This document shows, piece by piece, positions 9,897-18,689 of a DNA stretch of 64,000 nt (position 1 is its first letter; each line of letters starts with the position of its first letter). Source of the stretch: Ruminiclostridium sufflavum DSM 19573 (GTDB taxonomy: Bacteria > Bacillota > Clostridia > Acetivibrionales > DSM-1351); assembly GCF_003208175.1 (NCBI RefSeq), contig NZ_QKMR01000006.1, forward strand, positions 22,053-86,052, in the 5' to 3' direction. Under the pieces are notes generated by a model. That model was not told where the DNA came from and did no database searches. It saw only the letters and a list, made by a program, of their open reading frames with translations. Made by a program: the position numbers and the translations under genes.

Positions 9897-10907
9897 ATGG
9901 AAAATATAATTACTTTGGCTCACGGCAGCGGAGGCTCAGCTACTCTGAAGCTTATAGAACAGGTATTTAAAAAATACTTCAATAATGAAATCCTGTCTCA
10001 GGGGGATGACTGCGCAAGGCTGGCTATGGACGGTACAAAAAGCTTGGTTTTTACAACCGACAGTTTTGTTGTTACTCCGGTATTTTTTAAAGGAGGCGAC
10101 ATCGGAAAGCTGGCTGTATGCGGAACGGTAAATGATTTGTCAACCAGCGGGGCAATACCGCTGTATTTGAGCTGCGGCTTTATTATTGAAGAGGGCTTCA
10201 GCATAGAGGAGCTGGAAAAAATTGTTGAATCTATGAGCGATACTGCCCGTGAATGCGGCGTTCAGATAGTAACAGGAGATACAAAGGTAGTACAAAAGGG
10301 TGCGGCAGACAAGGTTTTTATCAACACCTCCGGTATCGGCGCAGTTCCTGACGGAATATGTATTTCCGGCAGAAATGCAAGGGTGGGAGATAAAATAATA
10401 ATTACAGGCACTATTGGAGATCACGGAAGCTGCATTTTACTTGAAAGAGAGAATATGGGCTTTCAGGCTGAAATCAAAAGCGACTGCGCTCCGCTTTCCG
10501 GCTTAGTGCGTGATATGCTGGAGGCTGCATCGGATATTCATGTTTTAAGAGACCCAACCAGAGGCGGGGTTGCAACCACATTAAATGAAATAGCGCTTCA
10601 AAGCAAGGTATCAATTGTTATAGAGGAGGATAAGCTTCCGGTGAAAAGAGAAGTTCAGGGAGTTTGCGAGCTTTTAGGGATGGATCCTTTATATATGGCT
10701 AATGAAGGCAAGCTTTTAAGTTTTGTACCTGCGGAGAAGGCAGAAGCTGTTCTTGAGGCTGTACGAAGGAATAAATATGGGGCAGAGGCGCGGATTATCG
10801 GTGAGGTAACAGGTGAAGGAGAACCCAAGGTTCTCCTGAAAGCATTGAGCGGCGGCAGCAGGATAATCGGCGTACTTGCAGGAGAACAGCTGCCAAGGAT
10901 ATGCTGA
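9897..10907 (+). CDS. hypE: Hydrogenase maturation protein HypE (thiocarbamate dehydratase)
   Basis: HypE is carbamoylated by HypF on its last residue and uses ATP to dehydrate this to a thiocyanate that provides the CN ligand. The 336-residue protein belongs to the PurM/AIR synthase-like family, with GSGG near the N-terminus, a GDDCA metal/ATP motif, TTDSFVVTP, and RDPTRGGVAT. It ends in PRIC, so the essential C-terminal Cys is present. It is the last gene of the hyp group here; hypA, hypB and hydrogenase structural genes are not in the window. Confidence 0.97.
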   Translation: MENIITLAHGSGGSATLKLIEQVFKKYFNNEILSQGDDCARLAMDGTKSLVFTTDSFVVTPVFFKGGDIGKLAVCGTVNDLSTSGAIPLYLSCGFIIEEGFSIEELEKIVESMSDTARECGVQIVTGDTKVVQKGAADKVFINTSGIGAVPDGICISGRNARVGDKIIITGTIGDHGSCILLERENMGFQAEIKSDCAPLSGLVRDMLEAASDIHVLRDPTRGGVATTLNEIALQSKVSIVIEEDKLPVKREVQGVCELLGMDPLYMANEGKLLSFVPAEKAEAVLEAVRRNKYGAEARIIGEVTGEGEPKVLLKALSGGSRIIGVLAGEQLPRIC

Positions 10908-10928
10908 GAAAATTTGCATGGATGTGGC

Positions 10929-10963
10929 AAGTCAATTGCTATCGGCTGATAGTAATTGACTTT
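10929..10963. repeat. Dispersed palindromic repeat, copy B (35-bp fold-back form)
   Basis: AAGTCAATTGCTATC and GATAGTAATTGACTT flank a GGCT loop and pair almost perfectly (one G-T). Both halves resemble the right end of the repeat family, so this is a minimal fold-back copy without the GGTTCAAGCC left half. It lies 22 bp after hypE. It may also act as a transcription stop, but it has no long T-run. Confidence 0.7.
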
Positions 10964-11103
10964 AGTAAAAAAGTATAAGGATGTGTCGGATTAATAATTA
11001 AATAAGCTGTGAAGGCGGCAGCTGTTAATTAATATGAGTATCAGCAGGAATGGCCTGCCGGCTTGTGCGGCAAATTACAATTTTGAAAGGAGGAATAACA
11101 GCA

Positions 11104-11835
11104 TTGATAATATCAATGAAGAATTTGGGGAAAATATACAAAAATGGACAAATCGAAGTTGAAGCACTTAAACATGCCAATATCGATATTGAAAAAGAGG
11201 AATTTGTTGCTATAATGGGACCTTCAGGTTCCGGAAAATCCACAATGATGAATATAATCGGATGCTTGGATAAATCCACATCAGGTGAGTATTGGCTGGA
11301 CGGTATTAATATATCTACGCTGAATGAGGTTGAGCTTGCCAGAATAAGAAATCTGAAAATAGGCTTTGTATTCCAATCCTTTAACTTATTGCCAAGAATA
11401 ACTGCATTGCAGAATGTGGAGCTTCCGATGATTTATGCGGGAATAGGCAGCAAGGAAAGACGAAAGAAGGCCAGCAGTGCATTGGAGAGAGTTGGACTTG
11501 AAGAGAGAATGCACCATAAGCCAAACGAAATGTCGGGAGGGCAAAAGCAAAGAGTTGCAATAGCAAGAGCCTTGGTGAATTCTCCTGCATTAATACTTGC
11601 GGATGAGCCTACGGGCAATCTTGACAGTACCTCCAGTGAGGAAATAATGTCTGTTTTTCAGGATTTAAACAGGGAGGGTGTAACTATTGTGCTGGTAACG
11701 CATGAACCAGATATTGCAGAGCATACAAAGAGAGTTTTAAGATTCAGAGACGGAATAATACGGGCTGACGAAACAGTTAAAAATCCCGTTGATGCCAGAG
11801 AGGTTCTGAAAAACTACAGCATGATGGAAGAGTAA
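11104..11835 (+). CDS. ABC transporter ATP-binding protein, MacB/LolD type
   Basis: This is the ATPase of a MacAB-like exporter (peptide, antibiotic or lipoprotein substrates in this family). About 243 residues, with Walker [11 protein letters not shown]-loop [11 protein letters not shown], signature [14 protein letters not shown], Walker [11 protein letters not shown], and the H-loop TH. The frame is open to 11050. The TTG at 11104 is 10 bp after AAAGGAGG (11086-11093), whereas the next ATG (11116) would be 22 bp away, so TTG is preferred. It is followed by a YIP1 protein, a MacA-like adaptor and a MacB/FtsX-like permease. The substrate cannot be read from sequence. Confidence 0.93.
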   Translation: MIISMKNLGKIYKNGQIEVEALKHANIDIEKEEFVAIMGPSGSGKSTMMNIIGCLDKSTSGEYWLDGINISTLNEVELARIRNLKIGFVFQSFNLLPRITALQNVELPMIYAGIGSKERRKKASSALERVGLEERMHHKPNEMSGGQKQRVAIARALVNSPALILADEPTGNLDSTSSEEIMSVFQDLNREGVTIVLVTHEPDIAEHTKRVLRFRDGIIRADETVKNPVDAREVLKNYSMMEE

Positions 11836-11884
11836 TATTTCCTGACTGAACACAAAAAATTTAATAATGGAAGGAAAGAGAAAA

Positions 11885-12631
11885 ATGAATGAAAATATTC
11901 CGGTTAATAATGAAAATTCCACAGGGTTGGCTGAAGCCGAGTATTCAAAAATGAATTTTATCAAGAGAGTTTTTGGTGTGATGTTTTTTCCGGGCAAGGT
12001 TATGCAGTCGCTGGAGAAAAAGCCCAGAGTATTGTTCGGGTTGCTGCTGGCAGCTTTATCACCTGTTGCATTGATACTTTTGACCTTTCCCATGTATATG
12101 GAATATATGAGAGCAAAATTGGAAATTACATATGCAAATATGGATATTGATGTGACTGCTCAGCAGATGGACAGTATAATGAGTATGTCCAAATACTCAT
12201 CACTGATAGGCGGGGCGATAGGTGCTGTCGCGTTGATGCTTATTGAAGCCTTGGTTTTATGGGGACTTGTCAAGATATTTAAGGGAGAGGGCCGCTACAA
12301 GCAGGTTTTGTCTGTTTTGGGATATACGGGTGTAATAGCTGCAGTATCAGTAATTGTAATGATTATATCGGTTCAGCTTACAGGCTCTTTCAGTGAGGTA
12401 AGCTTTACAAGTCTGGCATCATTTCTGCCGGATATGAAGGGCAGCTTTTTTTACGGTGCTGCAAAGATGATAGAAATATTCAGCATATGGCAATATATTG
12501 TTCTGGGTATCGGATTATCCTCTGTAAGTAAATTGAGCAAAAACAAGATAATCATTATTGTTGCCATTATATTTGCCGCTGTTGCAATATACGGGGGAGT
12601 AACAGAATTTCAGGCGGCAAAATATATGTAG
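11885..12631 (+). CDS. YIP1-family integral membrane protein
   Basis: The product of about 248 residues has a short polar N-terminus and roughly five hydrophobic segments: LFGLLLAALSPVALILLTF, a Gly/Ala-rich pair near the middle, VLGYTGVIAAVSVIVMII, WQYIVLGIGLSSV and IIIIVAIIFAAVAIYGGV. The pattern LSVLGYTGVI fits the bacterial YIP1 superfamily, whose function is unknown. I choose the ATG at 11885 because GGAAGGAAAG lies just upstream; the earlier ATG at 11867 overlaps that site. Its place between the ABC ATPase and the MacA-like adaptor suggests it belongs to the same exporter (inference). Confidence 0.75.
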   Translation: MNENIPVNNENSTGLAEAEYSKMNFIKRVFGVMFFPGKVMQSLEKKPRVLFGLLLAALSPVALILLTFPMYMEYMRAKLEITYANMDIDVTAQQMDSIMSMSKYSSLIGGAIGAVALMLIEALVLWGLVKIFKGEGRYKQVLSVLGYTGVIAAVSVIVMIISVQLTGSFSEVSFTSLASFLPDMKGSFFYGAAKMIEIFSIWQYIVLGIGLSSVSKLSKNKIIIIVAIIFAAVAIYGGVTEFQAAKYM

Positions 12632-12843
12632 GAAAAACATAATACAATATCATTGCCAAAGCCTTCAGGCGAATTAAGCTTTAAAGCTGGCTTGGATTGT
12701 GGTAAAAGGATAGCTACATATAAAATTGCAGTGCTTATAATCAATGTAAGAAATGAAGCTGGCTTGAGACGCTCAAAAGAACAGGTTATACAAGCGGGAG
12801 CATTTTCAGGTCTTAAAAACCACAAGTGTTTATGGAGGGTAAA

Positions 12844-14184
12844 ATGAAAAAAAAGGTTTTCATAGGTATCGGTGTTGCTGCTCTGGTTATTTGTCTGGTT
12901 GCATGGGGCATAATTAAAAATGCGGGAGCAGTCGGAACAGGAGCGGTATACAGTGTTGAGGCAAGCGAAATAAAAAAAGGGGATATAAGTTCATATATAT
13001 CTGCAAACGGAACAGTCACAGAGATTGAGAAAGCAGAAATATACATAGATACACCTATAAAAGCAACAAAGGTATATGTCAAGCAGAATGATTCTGTTAA
13101 AAAGGGCCAGAAGCTGGCTGATTTTGATTTTGATGATTTAAACTCACAGCTTGATCAGGCAAAGCTGACAAAGAGAACTCAAGAGCTAACCTTAAAGAAA
13201 TTAAAGCTTGCAGATACAACAGTTAATGTAACCTCGGCTCAGAATGCCCTGAAGGTGGCTGAAAATTCTGTAGTATCTGCACAAAGAAGCTATGACAATG
13301 CTTTGAAAAATTATAACGATACAAAAAAGCTTTATGAAGTTGGAGATAAGGCTAAAAGCGAGCTGGATTCGGCAGAAAATGCATTGAAGGAAACAGAGGT
13401 TGCACTGAATAATGCCAAGATTAATCTGGAATCCCAAAAAGCAGCATTAAAGGATACTTCAAAAACAAATAACCTTTCTGAAAGCTCAAAGCAAATTGAC
13501 ATTCAAACCCAGCAGGTTGCAATAGATAACAGCACTCTTGCAATAAAGAATCTCGAGAGCAAAATAAAAAAGATTAGCGAGGCCATGTATTGTACTATGG
13601 ACGGGGTTATATCCCAGGCAAATGTTTCGGATGGCTCCTTAACTCCGGCGACACAGCCGGCTTTTGTGGTTATCAATCCTGACAGGCTGGAGGTCAAGGT
13701 AAATATAAATGAGTACAATGCAAAGCAGGTAAAGCAGGGACAAAAGGTTGACATCACCGGAGATTCCATTCCTGAGACAGAAAAGATTACCGGTAAGGTA
13801 ACCAATGTTTCGCCTGTTGCAAGCAAAAGTACATCAGGTACGGGAAGTGCAGAAACTGTAATTGAGGTTACCATAGGTATAGATAATATTGTTGAATCCA
13901 TTAAACCAGGTATTACAGTTAATTGTGATATTAAAATTGTTGATATTACTGATGTCCTGACAATTCAACTTGATATGCTGACGCAGGACAAGGATGGCAA
14001 AAACTTTGTTTTCGTACTAAGCGGGGATAAAAAGACAATGAATAAAAAAGCTGTTGAACTGGGAAGCACATCGGATATGACTGCCGAAGTAAAGGGCGGA
14101 GAATTGAAGGAAGGCGACTTGGCTGTCATGAATCCAAAGGCTGCATACGAGGATGGAGCAAGAGTGAAAATCAGCGAAAAATAA
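12844..14184 (+). CDS. MacA-like periplasmic adaptor (HlyD/RND membrane-fusion family)
   Basis: The 446-residue protein has an N-terminal membrane anchor (KKVFIGIGVAALVICLVAWG). A lipoyl/barrel segment follows (IYIDTPIKATKVYVKQNDSVKKGQKLADFD), then a long Ala/Lys/Glu-rich coiled coil (about 100-235), a second lipoyl half (MDGVISQANVSDGS) and beta-barrel and membrane-proximal domains. In Gram-positives such adaptors cooperate with MacB-type permeases in export across the wall. ATG 12844 follows GGAGGG; an upstream in-frame ATG at 12826 overlaps that site. It sits 17 bp before the permease gene. Confidence 0.92.
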   Translation: MKKKVFIGIGVAALVICLVAWGIIKNAGAVGTGAVYSVEASEIKKGDISSYISANGTVTEIEKAEIYIDTPIKATKVYVKQNDSVKKGQKLADFDFDDLNSQLDQAKLTKRTQELTLKKLKLADTTVNVTSAQNALKVAENSVVSAQRSYDNALKNYNDTKKLYEVGDKAKSELDSAENALKETEVALNNAKINLESQKAALKDTSKTNNLSESSKQIDIQTQQVAIDNSTLAIKNLESKIKKISEAMYCTMDGVISQANVSDGSLTPATQPAFVVINPDRLEVKVNINEYNAKQVKQGQKVDITGDSIPETEKITGKVTNVSPVASKSTSGTGSAETVIEVTIGIDNIVESIKPGITVNCDIKIVDITDVLTIQLDMLTQDKDGKNFVFVLSGDKKTMNKKAVELGSTSDMTAEVKGGELKEGDLAVMNPKAAYEDGARVKISEK

Positions 14185-14201
14185 GAGGCGAGGTTAAGAG
14201 A

Positions 14202-15413
14202 ATGAATATTATTGAGAGCTTTAAACAAGCATTATCAAGCCTCCGAGCCAACAAACTCCGTTCCATTCTGACCATGGTTGGTATTATAATGGGTGTGTTT
14301 TCGGTTATAACGATTGTCGCAATAGGAAATGCCACTCAAAGCTATATGGACAATGAGTTCGCGAAAATAGGGGCAAATGTGTTAGTTGTATACTATAAGT
14401 CGGGTACAATTAATTCTAATGATATATTAAAAAATGATGACCTTAAGGCAATTGGTACTGTTGAAGAAATAAAGAATGTCGGTACTGCCATATCAGGCTC
14501 AGGCTCCTTGAGACTTGGCTCTAAAAACAGGACGGCAAGCATTACCGGTATTTCGTCCCAATATAAGGAAATTATGCCTGCCGAGATGGCGGAGGGCAGG
14601 ATGATAAATGATATTGATAACTCAACAAGATCAAATGTTGTCGTAATAACCGAGGAGTTTGCCAATGCTAATTTTAACGGACAAAATCCAATTGGGCAAA
14701 AGCTGAGAGTAACTCTGAACTCAGGAAGCTCCTTGAATTTAACAGTAGTAGGTGTAACCGAAACCGAGGATTCACCGTTCGGAAATATGATGGTTAATGA
14801 AAATCAGCCGGTTTCTTTAACTATTCCAATGACTACCCTTCAGTCATATTATGGAGATAATACTCTGAATTATATTTATGCATCTGTTGAAGAGACTGAC
14901 AGCTCCGAATTAAAGAAGATTGCAGATAAGGTAGTAAGAGTTCTTGAGAGCAAGCACGGAAATAAAGACAAATATGCTATTGAATTCTTGTCTGATTATC
15001 AGGAAATGCTGAATTCAATGCTGGGCATAGTCTCGTCGGTATTGCTGGTCGTTGCCGTTATAACTCTGGTGGTAGGCGGAATAGGCATTGTAAATATCCT
15101 GTTGGTTTCTGTTACCGAGCGTATAAGAGAAATAGGAGTAAGAAAGGCGCTGGGAGCACGAAAGCGGGATATCGTCGTCCAGTTTATTACTGAGTCAATA
15201 ATGCTGACGGGAATAAGCGGCTTGATAGGAATTTTATTTGGAATACTGGGAGGCTTTTTAATATCCTCGCTTATTAAAATTCCGCCGGTTGTGAATATTA
15301 AGGTTATTGTACTGGCTTTCTTAGGGTCAGTTGCACTGGGCTTGTTATTCGGAGTTTATCCGGCTAAAAAGGCTGCGGATCTTGACCCGATTGAATCCCT
15401 CAGATATGAATAG
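14202..15413 (+). CDS. ABC transporter permease, MacB/FtsX family
   Basis: The 403-residue permease has the MacB layout: N-terminal TM helix with SLRANKLRSILTMVGIIMGV, a large extracellular MacB periplasmic core domain (about 45-260), and three C-terminal TM helices containing GGIGIVNILLVSVTERIREIGVRKALGA, a very typical coupling-helix motif (cited here only as the stretch starting near residue 298). It ends in DPIESLRYE. The ATG follows GAGGCGAGGTTAAGAG. It pairs with the ATPase at 11104 and the adaptor at 12844. It is the last gene of this operon, before a strong hairpin. Confidence 0.94.
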   Translation: MNIIESFKQALSSLRANKLRSILTMVGIIMGVFSVITIVAIGNATQSYMDNEFAKIGANVLVVYYKSGTINSNDILKNDDLKAIGTVEEIKNVGTAISGSGSLRLGSKNRTASITGISSQYKEIMPAEMAEGRMINDIDNSTRSNVVVITEEFANANFNGQNPIGQKLRVTLNSGSSLNLTVVGVTETEDSPFGNMMVNENQPVSLTIPMTTLQSYYGDNTLNYIYASVEETDSSELKKIADKVVRVLESKHGNKDKYAIEFLSDYQEMLNSMLGIVSSVLLVVAVITLVVGGIGIVNILLVSVTERIREIGVRKALGARKRDIVVQFITESIMLTGISGLIGILFGILGGFLISSLIKIPPVVNIKVIVLAFLGSVALGLLFGVYPAKKAADLDPIESLRYE

Positions 15414-15443
15414 AGGGACTGAATTTAATTATTCAATCAAGCC

Positions 15444-15484
15444 TTCACGTGATAAAATATCGTTCCGATATTTTATCACGTGAA
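15444..15484. terminator. Perfect 19-bp hairpin between convergent genes
   Basis: Arms 15444-15462 (TTCACGTGATAAAATATCG) and 15466-15484 are exact inverted copies around a 3-base loop. It lies between the macB-like gene and the small minus-strand gene. It lacks a clear T-run on either side, so a terminator role is likely only from its position. The preceding TCAATCAAGCCTTCACG faintly resembles the left half of the dispersed repeat family. Confidence 0.5.
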
Positions 15485-15512
15485 TTATGCTTTTCAGCCG
15501 GCTGTTTTCTGA

Positions 15513-15701
15513 CTATCTGTCTTTCATTAACATGCAAAGAAGTTTGCCTGAGACAAGACCGACTAAAAAGGTTCCGCCTAAAATACCCAAAGCTGCTGTT
15601 CCTGAAATAGAAAACTCTGAATCGTCACTGTTGTCTGCAGGTAGATTGTTTTCTTCTTTTTTTATACATCTGGCATATTTTCTGATTTTATTGTTGTTCA
15701 T
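15513..15701 (-). CDS. Small single-pass membrane protein, unknown
   Basis: I do not recognise this 62-residue protein. Its start is well supported: read on the minus strand, AGGAGG lies 6 bp before the ATG at 15701. The N-terminal 30 residues are charged (MNNNKIRKYARCIKKEEN, then an acidic stretch). A Gly-rich TM helix follows (GTAALGILGGTFLVGLVSG) and a short tail, LLCMLMKDR. The opposite-strand ORF 15487-15705 has no ribosome site and is rejected. The gene is convergent with macB and divergent from the M16 gene. The charged-N-terminus/TM layout is common in small membrane regulators, but no function can be assigned. Confidence 0.65.
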   Translation of the reverse strand: MNNNKIRKYARCIKKEENNLPADNSDDSEFSISGTAALGILGGTFLVGLVSGKLLCMLMKDR

Positions 15702-15986
15702 ATGAGCCTCCTGTAGAATTTTAAAAATACTGTTTTAAAGTGCTCTGTTTTTCAACCTTTAGTATCTGTAGTTTAATAATTATTTAAACAAATATAGTGA
15801 ATTGCCAAGTATTAATTATTTTGGAAGATAAGCTTGAGCACCGGCGGACTTTTTTATGCGGGAAGGCTGAATTATTTATTAAAAAAATATTATACTAAAT
15901 ATGAATACTTTTAATAAGTATATATGTATAATAATGTTAGATGATATGATAAATATTAACAAATATGCTGCTTTAAGGAGGTAGGA

Positions 15987-17279
15987 ATGACTAATATAAA
16001 TACTTCGGGAGAAAAACCGGACAAAATATCAGAAATAAACGGAATAAGAATTTATAATATTAAGTCTGATAAATTTAAAACAAATACCATAAATATATTT
16101 TTTGAGGATGATTTAAATATAAATTCGGTTGCATTAAATGCTCTTTTTCCCTCTGTTTTGAGAAGAGGCTGCAAGGGTCTTCCAACCATAAGGGATATTA
16201 ATTTATATTTGGAGGAGCTTTATGGAGCAGTATTTGACTGCGGTATTGTAAAAAAAGGCGAGAGACAGATAATACAGTTTTATTTTGAATATGTTTCTGA
16301 TAAATATACCTCGGATGGACACAGAAATTTTGAGAGAGCTTTTGAATTTTTATTGAATATAATTTTTAATCCTCATCTGCAAAATGGTATTTTTAATGAG
16401 CAATATGTGGAGCAGGAAAAAAACAACTTGAAAATGCTTGTTGAAGGAAGAACAAACGACAAGGTTCAATATGCTCTGGACAGATGCTATGAGTTAATGT
16501 GCAGGGAGGAGCCTTTTGGACTTTACGAGTATGGTACGGCTCGGCAAATTGAAGGTATTACGGCTCGTGAGCTGTACAGCCACTACAAAGAAAAGGTACT
16601 GACTCTGCCGGCAGATATTTTTATAACCGGTGAACTGAGTGACACTGACACTGAGTTTCTTATAAAAAGAATAAGAAGTATCGGAAGAAAAGGACAGAAA
16701 GCATTAAGTGCGGCTATTGTCAAAAGCCTTCCGGGGAAGATTAAATACTATGAGGATAAAATGGACATTAATCAGGCAAAGCTGTCACTGGGCTTTAGAA
16801 CAAATATAACAGCAAAAGAGGATGAGTATTATGCATTGCTGGTATATAACGGAATACTGGGCGGAGGGATGCATTCAAAGCTGTTTCAAAATGTAAGGGA
16901 AAAGGCAGGTCTTGCTTATTATGTATTTGCCGGCTTGGAAAAGTTTAAAGGCTTAATGATTATAGGCAGCGGCATAGACATAAAAGAAAGGGAACATGTG
17001 AAGGAACTGATTCTCAAGGAGTTAGACGAAATTCAGGCCGGGAATATAACCGATTATGAGTTTAAGGCCACAATTAAGTCTCTGGAAACAGGCATTCAGT
17101 CACTTAAGGACAGTCAACTGCAGATTGTGGATTTTTACTTGAGCCAATTAACGGCAGGTACGCACGATACTATGGAAGCCCTGCTTGAAAAAATAAAGCT
17201 TGTAACCAAAGAGGAGGTAATAGCCGTATCAAAGAAAATACAGCTTGATACTGAATATTTTCTTACAGCTAATAATTAA
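15987..17279 (+). CDS. M16-family peptidase-like protein, non-catalytic partner (YmfF type)
   Basis: The 430-residue protein has the fold signatures of M16 proteins, for example LRRGCKGLPTIRDINLYLEELYGA in the N-terminal half and NGILGGGMHSKLFQNVREKAGLAYYV in the C-terminal half. It lacks the HxxEH zinc motif, so it is probably the non-catalytic subunit of a pair with the next gene, as in the B. subtilis ymfF-ymfH pair. ATG 15987 follows AAGGAGG. The AT-rich spacer of about 270 bp upstream should contain its promoter, but I cannot define one with confidence. Confidence 0.88.
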   Translation: MTNINTSGEKPDKISEINGIRIYNIKSDKFKTNTINIFFEDDLNINSVALNALFPSVLRRGCKGLPTIRDINLYLEELYGAVFDCGIVKKGERQIIQFYFEYVSDKYTSDGHRNFERAFEFLLNIIFNPHLQNGIFNEQYVEQEKNNLKMLVEGRTNDKVQYALDRCYELMCREEPFGLYEYGTARQIEGITARELYSHYKEKVLTLPADIFITGELSDTDTEFLIKRIRSIGRKGQKALSAAIVKSLPGKIKYYEDKMDINQAKLSLGFRTNITAKEDEYYALLVYNGILGGGMHSKLFQNVREKAGLAYYVFAGLEKFKGLMIIGSGIDIKEREHVKELILKELDEIQAGNITDYEFKATIKSLETGIQSLKDSQLQIVDFYLSQLTAGTHDTMEALLEKIKLVTKEEVIAVSKKIQLDTEYFLTANN

Positions 17280-17327
17280 GCTGCTTTACCAAAATTTTTG
17301 TGCCAATACTTGGCGTGGAGGTTATAA

Positions 17328-18611
17328 ATGAAAATTGAAACGATTGAATATAAAAAATATGACGAAATGGTATACAAATATGAGCATAGCAGTGGATTGA
17401 AATGCATTGTGGTTCCTAAAAGGGGATATTACAAAAAATATGCAACCTTTTCAACTCAGTACGGTTCGGTGGATAATGAGTTTATTATTCCGGGTGAGAA
17501 AACCAAAACAAAGGTTCCTGACGGAATTGCCCACTTTCTGGAGCACAAGCTGTTCGAGCAGAAGGATGGAAGCGTAATGGATAAATTTGCCGCATTAGGT
17601 TCAAGACCAAATGCATTTACAAGCTTTAATCAGACAGTATATTTATTTTCATGCACAGATATGTTCAAAGAAAATTTTGACCTTCTTTTGAACTTTGTTC
17701 AAAACCCGTATATAACCGAGGAAAGTGTTGAAAAGGAAAAAGGAATTATTGCTCAGGAAATTAACATGTATCGTGATAATCCCGGCTGGCGGGTTTCGTT
17801 CAATCTGCTTGATGCTCTATATAAGGAGCACCCTGTTAAGCTGGATATTGCAGGGTCAATTGAGAGCATAGGCAGGATTACAAAAGAAACCTTGTACAAA
17901 TGTTATGACACGTTTTATCATCCGTCAAATATGGTAATAACAGTGGTTGGCGACGTAGATTATAGACAGGTTTTTGAGCAGGTGGAGAAGAATATAAAAA
18001 CTGCTGAAAAGGTATCCGGGATAAAGAGAATTTATCCGGAAGAAGGAGAAGGTCTGAACAAAAAATATTCCGAACAAATAATGCCTGTTTCCACGCCATT
18101 GTTTTATATAGGCTTTAAGGATAGCAGCCTTGAGCCGGAGGGTACGGAAATATTGAAGTATGATCTGGCGGTTAAGCTTTTATTATCTGCAATTATCGGT
18201 AAAAGCTCCGAGCTGTATACAAAGCTTTATGACAAGGGACTTATAAATTCAACCTTTGAGATGGATTTTTCTTTGGAAAAGAGCTATGCTTATTCTATGC
18301 TGGGCGGAGAGTCAATTAATCCCGAAGCTGTCATGGAGCTGCTGGTAAAGGAGATAAAAACTATACGTGATAAGGGTCTGGAGCCAAGTGTATTTGAAAG
18401 ACTGCGAAGAGCATCAAAGGGCAGATTCCTCAGGCAAATGAATTCAGTTGAAAGTATTTCAAGGTCATTTATAAATTTGTATTTTAAAGGTGTAACAATG
18501 TTTGATTATTTAAATGTTTATGATACAATAGGTTTTGATTATATTACCGATGTGTTTGATAAGCATTTTGATATTGAACGCATGGCCTTGTCTGTGGTTA
18601 AGAACCGGTAA
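17328..18611 (+). CDS. M16-family zinc peptidase, catalytic partner (YmfH type)
   Basis: The 427-residue protein carries the inverted zinc motif HFLEH (H69, E72, H73), with the distal Glu expected in EKGIIAQEINMYRDNP (about 136-152). These proteases degrade small peptides. The partner gene immediately upstream lacks the motif but carries the C-terminal M16 pattern, which suggests a two-subunit enzyme (inference from PqqL/YmfH-like pairs). ATG 17328 follows GGAGG with good spacing. In many Firmicutes this pair sits near cell-envelope genes, as here before lgt. Confidence 0.92.
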   Translation: MKIETIEYKKYDEMVYKYEHSSGLKCIVVPKRGYYKKYATFSTQYGSVDNEFIIPGEKTKTKVPDGIAHFLEHKLFEQKDGSVMDKFAALGSRPNAFTSFNQTVYLFSCTDMFKENFDLLLNFVQNPYITEESVEKEKGIIAQEINMYRDNPGWRVSFNLLDALYKEHPVKLDIAGSIESIGRITKETLYKCYDTFYHPSNMVITVVGDVDYRQVFEQVEKNIKTAEKVSGIKRIYPEEGEGLNKKYSEQIMPVSTPLFYIGFKDSSLEPEGTEILKYDLAVKLLLSAIIGKSSELYTKLYDKGLINSTFEMDFSLEKSYAYSMLGGESINPEAVMELLVKEIKTIRDKGLEPSVFERLRRASKGRFLRQMNSVESISRSFINLYFKGVTMFDYLNVYDTIGFDYITDVFDKHFDIERMALSVVKNR

Positions 18612-18689
18612 TATTTACCTGCTTTGCGGCTGCCTTATGCTGGCGCGATTACGGGAATTTAGTGCCGATAAAACGGTGTGGAGGTTATA

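Noticed and set aside
12653-12847. 64-codon ORF between the YIP1 and MacA-like genes
   Set aside because: No ribosome site, and it overlaps the well-supported MacA-like start at 12844.
15487-15705. 72-codon + strand ORF
   Set aside because: No ribosome site; the opposite strand has an ORF with an ideal AGGAGG and a clear TM protein.
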